Shown piece after piece: positions 46,722 to 54,468 of a stretch of 64,000 nucleotides of DNA. The notes beneath the pieces were generated by a model that was not told where the DNA came from, did no database searches, and saw only the letters and a program-made list of their open reading frames with translations. Origin of the DNA: Treponema saccharophilum DSM 2985 (GTDB lineage: Bacteria > Spirochaetota > Spirochaetia > Treponematales > Treponemataceae); NCBI RefSeq assembly GCF_000255555.1, contig NZ_AGRW01000051.1, forward strand, positions 62,001 through 126,000. The letters are read 5' to 3'. The position numbers and the translations under genes are program-made. How positions within the stretch are numbered: position 1 is the stretch's first letter; every line of letters begins with the position of its first letter.

Positions 46722-47269
46722 ATCCTGTTCTTCGCGGAGAAGAGTTTATAGCAACTTTTCCAAAATTTAAAGCCACGGTTTTCGACGGACGGCCTCGTCT
46801 CGCAGAACGAGATGAGGGAGACGGGACATGCATCGATGCATTTTCCGCACCCATCGCAGGCGGAATTGACGACGGCGACGCCATCGACTATGGAAATCGC
46901 ATTCTGCGCGCATATCCGCTGGCAGTCTCCGAAACCGATGCACCTGTTCTCGCCCATGTATTGGGAACCGTAGACGGAAAAGAAAAGGCTGCAGCTCCTG
47001 TCGCCGTTATACGAAAGACGCACGTCGGGAACTTCCCCCGTACCCGAATCGATGCGCGCGTATCCACGGAACGTCCGTCCTGAAAGGCGGTCGTTTCTCG
47101 CGGCGGTGCTCTCGATTGAATCGTCGTTCAGGTACTCCTCCGCAGAAAGAAGCTCGTCTATGCCGTCGTAGCGGAGGCGTATCGCGGGAACGAAAAAACC
47201 GAAGAAAAAGAAAAGCATCCCGCTGCACCCGAGGACAATCAGAAAAAGAAAAACAAACGACACGACCAT
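46718..47269 (-). CDS. RnfB-like ferredoxin-domain membrane protein, reduced
   Basis: The 183-residue product is anchored by an N-terminal helix (about 5-28) and ends with a ferredoxin-like domain: CIGFGDCQRIC (110-120) and CDGCGKCIDACP (138-149). RnfB proteins normally run to about 260-330 residues, carry an extra CxxC-type Fe-S domain after the helix, and supply one more Cys four residues before the CLGxGDC-type motif. Both are absent here (position about 106 is Gly). One [4Fe-4S] cluster looks intact and the second lacks a ligand. It is 42 bases downstream of the rnfA-like gene. Confidence 0.72.
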   Translation of the reverse strand: MVVSFVFLFLIVLGCSGMLFFFFGFFVPAIRLRYDGIDELLSAEEYLNDDSIESTAARNDRLSGRTFRGYARIDSGTGEVPDVRLSYNGDRSCSLFFSVYGSQYMGENRCIGFGDCQRICAQNAISIVDGVAVVNSACDGCGKCIDACPVSLISFCETRPSVENRGFKFWKSCYKLFSAKNRI

Positions 47270-47311
47270 TTTTAACCTTCCTTATTTTAATTCGCCTTCC
47301 GAAAGAACCGC

Positions 47312-47860
47312 TCACAGAACGTTCAGCCACGATATGTTCCAGCCGCAAATCGCAATTATGACGGCGGCAAGGCTCACGAAAAGCACGGGATAAATCTTTA
47401 TCCCGTTCGGGTTCGTGTAGAAGCTCACCCTGTTCCGTATCGCGTAGAAAATGAAAATCAGCAGGTAGAACGAAAACACGCACGACACCGATATGACGAC
47501 GGCATGTCCGAGCGAGACGCCCTCGCCGAGCGCGAGAAGCGTGCTGAGTATCGTGACGGAGAATTCGGCGCTCGATTTTTTTATTCCGACACCGATGAAA
47601 ATCTCGATGATAATCGAGAACACGAGGAATATTAGGAGCGTGACGAACGGATAAATCTCCGAGAACCCTATCGGGGCGAGAAGCCAGTCGTTCACGAGGT
47701 AGCCGACGGCCGTCGATGACGAGACGGTCGAAAGAGCCTTTATGAACGAGAGCATCATTTTCGACGAGTCGTCCTTCAGCGACATCGTGCGCCCGAGCCC
47801 GATTCCGTAGAAAAAAACCGCCGACGCAGATGCAATGTAATAGATAACAACGGAAATCAT
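47312..47860 (-). CDS. RnfA-like membrane protein without [2Fe-2S] cysteines
   Basis: The 182-residue protein has about six hydrophobic helices and the antiparallel RnfA/NqrE layout. The first half-helix, LGxCxFLxxS in NqrE and RnfA, reads YGIGLGRTMS (18-27). The second, TxNCAxxG, reads ILSTLLALG (104-112). Neither cysteine that ligates the intramembrane [2Fe-2S] cluster is present. Identity rests on topology, size and operon position more than on motifs. Its ATG overlaps the preceding stop. Confidence 0.7.
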   Translation of the reverse strand: MISVVIYYIASASAVFFYGIGLGRTMSLKDDSSKMMLSFIKALSTVSSSTAVGYLVNDWLLAPIGFSEIYPFVTLLIFLVFSIIIEIFIGVGIKKSSAEFSVTILSTLLALGEGVSLGHAVVISVSCVFSFYLLIFIFYAIRNRVSFYTNPNGIKIYPVLFVSLAAVIIAICGWNISWLNVL

Positions 47861-48507
47861 TTCTCATCCTCCCCATTTCCTGCGGCAAGGGCGCTGGCGA
47901 CGATGCCGAGCTTCTGCCTGACGAATATGACGAGCAGCAGCGACACCGCGACGAGCGCAAGCGCGCCGGGAACCGTCGCGAGGAACACGCCCGCACCGGT
48001 CGGCTTCCCAAAAAACGGCAGGTGGAAAACGATGATTCCGCCGTTTCCCGGAACGGAGAACGTCGCGTACCCGACAAGCTCGCGGATGAGGAAATACACG
48101 AGCGAATACGCCGTAACGAGGACGCTCCTCGACATGCTCGCCGCAAGGTGCTCGCCAAGCCGGGAATCGTTCCGGTCGAAGAAAAACGATATCGCCACGG
48201 CCGACAGCGCGGGAAGATAAAGGCTGAACCCGAGCGCAAGCGCCGCGACTGGACAAATGACAATCAGCAGTTGCTTGTAGAGAACCGTGACGAATATAAT
48301 CTCGAACGCGACGAGAATATTCCTGAAATTCTCGATGCGCATCCTGTTCACGAGATGGTAGAACAGCGTCACGCTCGCCATCTGTATATTGAAAAGGACA
48401 AGCACCAGAACGCCGTACGCGAACTGCCCCGGGACGGGGACGAGAATCGAAAGCATCGCCGCTATATGGAAATAAATGCTGCTTCTCTGCGCCTTTGTGT
48501 CGTTCAT
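47857..48507 (-). CDS. RnfE-like membrane protein without [2Fe-2S] cysteines
   Basis: The 216-residue protein has about six helices in the RnfE/NqrD arrangement. The expected LGxCPxLAVT segment reads ILVPVPGQFAYG (21-32) and the expected IPLIVVNCIILG reads LYLPALSAVAIS (96-107), so both cluster cysteines are lost. One unrelated Cys is at 85. It overlaps the rnfG-like gene by 4 bases upstream and the rnfA-like gene downstream. Confidence 0.68.
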   Translation of the reverse strand: MNDTKAQRSSIYFHIAAMLSILVPVPGQFAYGVLVLVLFNIQMASVTLFYHLVNRMRIENFRNILVAFEIIFVTVLYKQLLIVICPVAALALGFSLYLPALSAVAISFFFDRNDSRLGEHLAASMSRSVLVTAYSLVYFLIRELVGYATFSVPGNGGIIVFHLPFFGKPTGAGVFLATVPGALALVAVSLLLVIFVRQKLGIVASALAAGNGEDEK

Positions 48508-48983
48508 AAATCACCCTCCGCCGGAATTTTTGCCCGTGAAACAATCCGCGGAACCAACGAAATCCAGTAATTCATGATTCCGCGCGAAATCCTCGAGGAC
48601 AGGACGGGAACGGTACGCCCGAAATCCCCGACGTATCCCTCGAACGAGACGCCGCTTCCGTCGCGCGCGCAGGTGAAGACGGCTGGGACGGGTCCGACAA
48701 GGGACGGAACCCTGACGACAAGCGCGAGCCTTCCGCCGGCATCCTTCCCATCAAGCTCGTAAAGGGCGCTGCTCGTCGATATCATCGAATCAAGCTCGAC
48801 GAACCTGCCGACACGGACATCGCCGCCCGATTTTTCCAGGACGCCTTGAATCTCCGCCGCAAGCCCCTTTTTCCATGACGGGCGGGCACCCCAGACGGCG
48901 GCGAACATCGCGGCAAGCATCGCAAGCAGAATCCCGAAGAAACTGCCGTAAATCACAAGGTTTTTCTTAGTCTTCGCTTTCAT
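48504..48983 (-). CDS. RnfG-like protein without flavinylation site
   Basis: The 159-residue product has an N-terminal helix (about 9-32) and a short periplasmic FMN-binding-like domain. The region where RnfG carries SGATxTSxxV, with covalent FMN on Thr, reads VLSSRISRGIMNYW (127-140): the SGAT is gone although the following S-R-G pattern is recognisable. It is shorter than RnfG (about 200). It overlaps rnfD-like upstream by 17 bases. Confidence 0.65.
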   Translation of the reverse strand: MKAKTKKNLVIYGSFFGILLAMLAAMFAAVWGARPSWKKGLAAEIQGVLEKSGGDVRVGRFVELDSMISTSSALYELDGKDAGGRLALVVRVPSLVGPVPAVFTCARDGSGVSFEGYVGDFGRTVPVLSSRISRGIMNYWISLVPRIVSRAKIPAEGDL

Positions 48984-50073
48984 TCGGCACCCCCTCGACT
49001 ATCGATTCCGTATATTTCCGCTCAATCCTGTTCTCCATAACCTGTATGAGCGGCGAGAGGACGTTCATCACGAGGACGGTAAAGGCGATTCCCGCAGGGG
49101 ACGTTCCCGCGCCGACGAGGAAGAACGCGACGCAGCCGGCAGCAATCCCGTAGAAAACGCGCCCGCGGTTCATCATCGGGACGGTCCCGCGCCACTGCAA
49201 TATAAAAAGCGCGCCGAAAAGCGTCCCGCTCGAAAGATACGCGAGAATCACGTCCCCCTGAAGGAACGGTCCCGCGCACAGGAACGGGGCGACGACGCGG
49301 ACGAGAAGCCCGTAAACGGCCATAAAGAGGCACGGAATGAGGACGGGATACACGTCGAACGCAAACAGCACTATCGAAGATATGAGCGTCAGGAAATTGA
49401 AGCGGAAAGCCGGAATCACCGATTTCGAGTCCCAGAACAGCGAGACGTACCCGTCCGGAATCGACACGCCGAGAACGCTGAAAACCTTCGCGTTCAGGAA
49501 ATTCGTTATCCGGGCATCGAGCGGAACCATCGGGAACGCGCCGTTCTTTATGAGGGAAAGCGCGACGTTCCTCGACTGCAAATCCTCCGCAGTGATGGAA
49601 ATCTGCGGAAAATAATCGGCGCCGACAATCCAGCACACGGCGACGGTCGCGGCGACAGGGTTAACCCACGAGCGCGCGAATCCCCCGAGAACGAGCTTGT
49701 TCACCAGAAGGACGCACAGCGACACGAAGAAAACGGCGACGAGCGGATACGTCGACGGAAGGAGAAGCCCTATCGAGATTCCCATCATCAAATCAAGCAT
49801 CCACACGAAGGAATCCTTCGAGCGCGCGTCGGCATCGGCGAACTCCGAAAGGAAGGCGGCTGAAAGCGACGCGCAGATTACGAATATCGAGGGAAAACTT
49901 CCCGTGACGAAAAGCATAACGACCTGCAGGACGAGAGCCGCGACTATGAAGTACGTCTCCGTCGTGACGGAAGGCCTAAGATAACGGAACGGCCCGAGCT
50001 CGACACGCTCGAATCCGCGCGACTTCCGCGCCGTTTTTTTACTGAATCCCGAAAACAAACTCATTTCCTCCAC
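48967..50073 (-). CDS. RnfD-like membrane protein without flavinylation site
   Basis: The 368-residue product has about ten helices in the RnfD/NqrB fold, with FARSWVNPVAA at the family's NPAA helix and GVSIPDGYVS at the conserved IPG loop. The covalent FMN site ([ST]xAT, usually DAxTSATPL) aligns with DLQSRNVALSLIK (164-176), with Val170 in place of Thr. It is 6 bases downstream of the rnfC-like gene. Confidence 0.78.
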   Translation of the reverse strand: MEEMSLFSGFSKKTARKSRGFERVELGPFRYLRPSVTTETYFIVAALVLQVVMLFVTGSFPSIFVICASLSAAFLSEFADADARSKDSFVWMLDLMMGISIGLLLPSTYPLVAVFFVSLCVLLVNKLVLGGFARSWVNPVAATVAVCWIVGADYFPQISITAEDLQSRNVALSLIKNGAFPMVPLDARITNFLNAKVFSVLGVSIPDGYVSLFWDSKSVIPAFRFNFLTLISSIVLFAFDVYPVLIPCLFMAVYGLLVRVVAPFLCAGPFLQGDVILAYLSSGTLFGALFILQWRGTVPMMNRGRVFYGIAAGCVAFFLVGAGTSPAGIAFTVLVMNVLSPLIQVMENRIERKYTESIVEGVPNESED

Positions 50074-50079
50074 ACTTCC

Positions 50080-51441
50080 CTATATCGACTCTGATTTCGC
50101 AAGCGCAATCATCTGCTTGAGCGGCAGTCGCGACGGGCAGACCGAATTGCAGAGCCCGCACTCGATGCAGAGCCGAGCCGACTCAATGACGGTCTTGCTG
50201 TCGTCGAAATCGTGGATGTCGTCGTCCTCAACGTTCCTGAAAACGCGGTATATGTTCCCAGGCCACAAGTTGACCGGGCATATTTTCCGGCACTGCCCGC
50301 AACGCACGCAATTTTCGACGCTCTGGAAGCGGACTTCCGCGGACGGGATGAACTCGACTGACTTTACGAATTTCGAGACGGGAACATCGAGGCTTCCGAC
50401 GCAGACGCCCGAGACGATTCCGTTCACGACTATCCGGGAAAGCTTCTTCTTGAAGCCGCCGCACTGCTCGGCAACCTCACCGAGCGTGGTCCCGATTTTG
50501 ACGTTCAGTATCGCGGCGGAATTAAGACAGTCGCCCGTGACATGGACGAACCGCCCCATAACGGGAACCCTCTCGACTGCAGCCTCGAAGGCGGACAGGG
50601 CAGTCTGCGGGTCTATGAACAGCGCGGACGAATCGCGGAACCCGTCCGGCTCGAAGCATCCCGCGATATCGGGATTATCCTTGACGAGCGCTTTCGACGC
50701 CGAGCGCGACGCGAAAACCAAATCGAGCGCGGTGCCTGACGGATAGTGCTTCCCGTCGACGCCGACGCGCAGAACCGCGATGCCGGGAAAAAGCTCCTGG
50801 TCGGGGGAGCCGTCATCCTTCGAGACGCGGTATATCCTGCGTGATTCCGCGCTCTGCTTCTCGTACGCGAAAACGACGGCCGCAGCCCCGCACGCCCGAG
50901 CAATCACGGCAGTCCCCTCGATTACTTTCTCCGAGAAATTCTCCGCGACGAAGGAATCGACGACTCGGCTCGGGTCATCGTCGAAAAGCCTGACGAAAAC
51001 GACCTTCCGCTCCTCCGTCGAAATCTCGTTGAAGAGCGTGGACATATCCTTGAACGTGTTGACGATTCCCGCCATCCTGATGACCTGAAGAAGAGAATCC
51101 CTTCCGAGCGCGCGCCAGTCGTGACGGGAGCGTTTTTTCCCGACGAAAGAGAATTTCCCGCCGAGCTTTATCCGTATCGCCTTTCCCTGCTTTCCGTTCG
51201 CGTACTGCTCGCCGCCGATTGCGCTGACAGTCCCAGGAACGGGCGAATGGACGTTCACGCCGCCGCCCACGGCGACAATCTGCCCCTCCGCGACGACATC
51301 GCCCACGGAGACGACAGGCTCGACGGGTATCTGCGACTTCTCCTCCTCGATGGGAACGATGGCGGTAGAAGGGAGGAAGGAGTTCAGCGAACGGCTGAAC
51401 AGCCCCTTGTCCTCTGAATAGAAATTAGACGCTGAAACCAT
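50080..51441 (-). CDS. RnfC-like protein lacking the FMN/NADH motif
   Basis: The 453-residue product has an RnfC barrel-sandwich start (IPVEPVVSVGDVVAEGQIVA, VHSPVPGTVSAI) and two ferredoxin motifs, CVRCGQCRKICP (378-389) and CIECGLCNSVCP (425-436). The N-terminal GGxHP signature is absent. The glycine-rich AGIVGxGGAxFPT that binds FMN and NADH reads AGIVNTFKDMSTL (124-136). Two [4Fe-4S] clusters look possible, but NADH oxidation does not. Its start overlaps the preceding gene by 17 bases. Confidence 0.85.
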   Translation of the reverse strand: MVSASNFYSEDKGLFSRSLNSFLPSTAIVPIEEEKSQIPVEPVVSVGDVVAEGQIVAVGGGVNVHSPVPGTVSAIGGEQYANGKQGKAIRIKLGGKFSFVGKKRSRHDWRALGRDSLLQVIRMAGIVNTFKDMSTLFNEISTEERKVVFVRLFDDDPSRVVDSFVAENFSEKVIEGTAVIARACGAAAVVFAYEKQSAESRRIYRVSKDDGSPDQELFPGIAVLRVGVDGKHYPSGTALDLVFASRSASKALVKDNPDIAGCFEPDGFRDSSALFIDPQTALSAFEAAVERVPVMGRFVHVTGDCLNSAAILNVKIGTTLGEVAEQCGGFKKKLSRIVVNGIVSGVCVGSLDVPVSKFVKSVEFIPSAEVRFQSVENCVRCGQCRKICPVNLWPGNIYRVFRNVEDDDIHDFDDSKTVIESARLCIECGLCNSVCPSRLPLKQMIALAKSESI

Positions 51442-52834
51442 TTTTCAATCCTGATTTTTTTACAATCACAAAATGATACACGACAAAAGCCAGCGGTATC
51501 AACAAATAAAGCAAAGCGGACAGCAGACCGAACTGCTCGCCGCCGGACGCAGAATCGGCAGGAACGAACGCGAAGCCGCGCTCCCCCTGCGACAGAATCA
51601 CTTTCTCGAGGGAATCGCCCGCCGCCATGACCTCGGCGGAAACGGACGACCTGAAATCATCATCATAGCTGAGGACAGTCCGCTCAACGGGAACGATAAG
51701 CCCCTCCGGCGACTCCTCGAAATCGACGACGGACACGAAATCCCCGTCCTCCGCCTTTTCGGAGCCGGAAGAGCCGAGCGCCGAAAGACGCCTGTACGGC
51801 CATGAAGCCTCGCTCCATCTCCACGCGAAAAAATCGTCCCGGCAAGGAAGTTCCGTTCCGGCCCCATCGGCGACGGGCGCGGGAATTTTTGGCGCAGAGG
51901 AAACTGACGGCGCGGAAATCCCGAACGAGAACCCGCCGAACCCCGAATCCATGCCGCCCGTGCAGGCGACGACGCAGACGAATGCGGCGGCAAGGAAGGC
52001 CGATGCCGCGAACCGCCCAGCCGCGACGGGGGCAAGCCTCCTTCTGCACGGGAAAAATCCGAGCGTCATGTCCCGAACGGAATCGAAAAGATAGAGGCAG
52101 GCAAGGGAATCCGCGACGGAAACAACATAAAGGACCGCGTTTCCGGCACCGGAAATCAAAAGGATGAGGAACGGCAAAAGCGCGGCAGACAACGCCGGCA
52201 CAGAGCGGAACAGCGCGCCGGCAAAATCGAAACGGCGGAGCTTCCGCAAGACGGCAGCAGAGCAGATGATGGAGAACGCGCACGCAAGCGCGACCGACAG
52301 GAACGGCCGTGAAATCACGAGGGCGACGGGAAACGCCGACGCGGCAAGAAAAACCCTCCGCGGTCGAACGAACGGAAGCGCCCCCAGCACCGCGGCGAGG
52401 AGAATGACGACAGGAACTGCCGGATATCCCCCGTGCCCGCCGCCGTCCGTCCCCGCAGAAACGCCGTCTAGCGCGCACAACGCGGAAACAGCGACCGGAA
52501 GGCATGATTCATCGGAATCGGGAATGTAGAACAGCATGGCCCCGCCCTCCGCGTCGGAGAAAAAGGCGTTCCGGCGGACAGCATACCCGTCACCGAAATG
52601 GACGGGGACGAACGACGAAGAGCTGCTTACGACGGAAGCGCAGCCGGACTCCTCCAAAACGGAAAGCACGGCGGATTCGGACACGGGGCCGGAAACGTGG
52701 AGGACGCGATATCCGTCCCAAAGCCTGCCTCCGGAAGACGGCATCTTGCCCAAAAAGAAGAACAATGGAAATGAAAAGAGGCAGACTGCAGCGCAGGCCG
52801 CCCAAAAAAACAAAATTCTGAACCTAGACATCAT
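51425..52834 (-). CDS. Membrane protein of unknown function in the Rnf-like operon
   Basis: The 469-residue product has an N-terminal signal-anchor (about 5-28), an extracytoplasmic domain (about 35-135), and a cluster of about five or six helices (about 140-305, e.g. VPVVILLAAVLGALPFV). A second Ser/Gly-rich soluble domain follows (about 310-440), and a final helix (LLSALLYLLIPLAFVVYHFV). I recognise no family. It lies 4 bases after the PAP2-like gene and overlaps rnfC-like by 17 bases, so it belongs to the same operon and is a candidate partner of the complex. Confidence 0.8.
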   Translation of the reverse strand: MMSRFRILFFWAACAAVCLFSFPLFFFLGKMPSSGGRLWDGYRVLHVSGPVSESAVLSVLEESGCASVVSSSSSFVPVHFGDGYAVRRNAFFSDAEGGAMLFYIPDSDESCLPVAVSALCALDGVSAGTDGGGHGGYPAVPVVILLAAVLGALPFVRPRRVFLAASAFPVALVISRPFLSVALACAFSIICSAAVLRKLRRFDFAGALFRSVPALSAALLPFLILLISGAGNAVLYVVSVADSLACLYLFDSVRDMTLGFFPCRRRLAPVAAGRFAASAFLAAAFVCVVACTGGMDSGFGGFSFGISAPSVSSAPKIPAPVADGAGTELPCRDDFFAWRWSEASWPYRRLSALGSSGSEKAEDGDFVSVVDFEESPEGLIVPVERTVLSYDDDFRSSVSAEVMAAGDSLEKVILSQGERGFAFVPADSASGGEQFGLLSALLYLLIPLAFVVYHFVIVKKSGLKNGFSV

Positions 52835-52838
52835 TCAT

Positions 52839-53363
52839 TCACTTGAGAACCGAGAAAGCCATCCCCACGAAAATGCCGAGAAGAACGCCGACGAACACCT
52901 CCAGCGGGGAATGGCCGTTCACCTCCTTCACCTGCTGGACGTCCTCGGGAAGCTCCTCCTCTTTCGGAAGTTCCTTCTCGACGCTCTTCTTCTCGAAGAA
53001 ATTCAACACGGATATTATCTCGTTTATTCTCCTCGCATGGATTCCGTTCGCGCGGCGCACGCCGAGCGCATCGCGTATCGTTATGAAGAAAAGCACGAAC
53101 GAAACGATGAACACGTCCGAGTCCAGTCCGGACCTCAGGCCGACACATGTCGCGACGCAGGAGACGACGGCGGAATGGGATGAAGGCATCCCGCCGGTAC
53201 GCCAGAACATCAAATCAAAAAGCTCAATCAGACTGTGAACTTTTCCAGAAAATAGCTTGATAATCGTTTTTAGGAATTGCGCGCACACCCAACTGAACGC
53301 ACACGCGAGAAACGTCGGGCTAACAAGCAAGGTGTGAATCTGCCCACTCACAGTCGAAAACAT
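52839..53363 (-). CDS. Divergent PAP2 (DUF212-type) membrane protein
   Basis: The 174-residue product has about four helices and the family motif TGGMPSSHSAVVSCVAT followed by IRDALGVRRANG. The family resembles lipid phosphatases but its activity is unproven. A charged linker (KKSVEKELPKEEELPEDVQQ) separates the last helix. The -10 box ends 6 bases before the ATG and no ribosome-binding site is seen. It is the first gene of the nine-gene operon. Confidence 0.85.
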   Translation of the reverse strand: MFSTVSGQIHTLLVSPTFLACAFSWVCAQFLKTIIKLFSGKVHSLIELFDLMFWRTGGMPSSHSAVVSCVATCVGLRSGLDSDVFIVSFVLFFITIRDALGVRRANGIHARRINEIISVLNFFEKKSVEKELPKEEELPEDVQQVKEVNGHSPLEVFVGVLLGIFVGMAFSVLK

Positions 53364-53369
53364 GCGGTG

Positions 53370-53398
53370 ATTCTAGCAATATGGACTCTTTTTTTCAA
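53370..53398 (-). promoter_or_regulatory. Promoter of the Rnf-like operon, leaderless type
   Basis: Minus strand TTGAAA (53398-53393), 17-base spacer, TAGAAT (53375-53370), 6 bases before ATG. It overlaps the divergent promoter on the plus strand. Confidence 0.7.
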
Positions 53399-53409
53399 TA
53401 TGATAGAAT
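53382..53409 (+). promoter_or_regulatory. Promoter of the RluA-like gene, leaderless type
   Basis: TGGACT (53382-53387), 16-base spacer, TAGAAT (53404-53409), 6 bases before the ATG at 53416. The -35 region lies inside the opposing promoter. Confidence 0.6.
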
Positions 53410-53415
53410 CCACGC

Positions 53416-54435
53416 ATGGATTTCAGGCATTTCAACGCGGGCAGGGACGACGACGGAAAGCGGCTCGACAAAATCGCGCGGCGGCTTCTCGGAACGGAGT
53501 CGCTCTCCCCGCTCTACAAGGCAATCAGGAAAGGGCTCATCAAGGTAAACGGGAAAAAAAGCCGCGAGGACACGCGGATTAAGGAAGGCGACGTCATATC
53601 GGTCGCAGCCGTCATACTCGCGCAGGAAAGCGCGCAGCAGAAAAAGCCCCGGGCGGAAACAGGCTTCCCGCATCTGGACGAAGTGTTCCGCAACGGGCAC
53701 CTGCTCGTAATCAACAAGCCCTACGACATGCCGGTCCAGCCGGCGCGCGGCGGGGCGAAATCGCTCAGCGAAATCGTCGAGGCGGAGCGTCTGTCTTCGG
53801 AAAAAGCGGGAACATCGCTCTCGTTCAGGACGGGTCCCCTCCACCGGCTCGACAGGAAGACGACGGGGCTTCTCGCCTTCTCCCAGGACGCGGAGGGAGC
53901 GCGCATCTTCTCGGAAATGATGAGGGAACACCGCCTCGAGAAGCGGTACATCGGAATCGTCCTCGGCTCGATGGAGAGCGCCGCGAAATGGACGGACAGA
54001 ATCGAGCGAGGAAGCGGCGCGGAAGCGGGCGGCACGGCATTCGCGACGGTAACCGTCCTCGGCGCGGAAGCGGACGGCGGGAAGGAGAGCATCACCACGG
54101 CCGAGCCGATTGCGCGCGGGACGATGTGCGGGAAGGAAGCGACGCTCGTCTCGTTCACCATCGAGACGGGACGGACGCACCAAATACGGGCGCAGTCCGC
54201 CGCGAACGGCTTCCCGCTTCTCGGGGACGAGGCATATGGCGGCGGGAAGATAAAATCGAGCAGGGATTTTTTCCTCCACGCGCTGGAAATCGTTTTCCAT
54301 GACGAGGAAAAGAAAAAGGCGCTCGGGCTTCCGGACGCGCTTTTCGCGCCCCCCGCCCCGGACCTCGCCGACGCGCTCAAACTGTTCGGGTGCGTCATAG
54401 ACGGCGGGACAATACGTGCCGGCGCGAAAACTTGA
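53416..54435 (+). CDS. RluA-family pseudouridine synthase with S4 domain
   Basis: The 339-residue enzyme isomerises specific uridines in RNA. It has an N-terminal S4-like RNA-binding domain (RLDKIARRLLGTESLSPLYK), INKPYDMPVQP, the catalytic HRLDRKTTGLLAFSQ and TIETGRTHQIRAQSAANG. Layout is closest to RluC. The exact rRNA site cannot be told; two further family members are near the window's end. It is divergent from the PAP2 gene with 52 bases between the start codons. Confidence 0.92.
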   Translation: MDFRHFNAGRDDDGKRLDKIARRLLGTESLSPLYKAIRKGLIKVNGKKSREDTRIKEGDVISVAAVILAQESAQQKKPRAETGFPHLDEVFRNGHLLVINKPYDMPVQPARGGAKSLSEIVEAERLSSEKAGTSLSFRTGPLHRLDRKTTGLLAFSQDAEGARIFSEMMREHRLEKRYIGIVLGSMESAAKWTDRIERGSGAEAGGTAFATVTVLGAEADGGKESITTAEPIARGTMCGKEATLVSFTIETGRTHQIRAQSAANGFPLLGDEAYGGGKIKSSRDFFLHALEIVFHDEEKKKALGLPDALFAPPAPDLADALKLFGCVIDGGTIRAGAKT

Positions 54436-54460
54436 TAAACGGGAATTCGCGCATTATTAT
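54432..54460 (+). promoter_or_regulatory. Promoter of the P-loop/Asp23-like gene, leaderless type
   Basis: TTGATA (54432-54437, overlapping the previous stop codon), 17-base spacer, TATTAT (54455-54460), 8 bases before ATG at 54469. Confidence 0.72.
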
Positions 54461-54468
54461 CATCCCCG

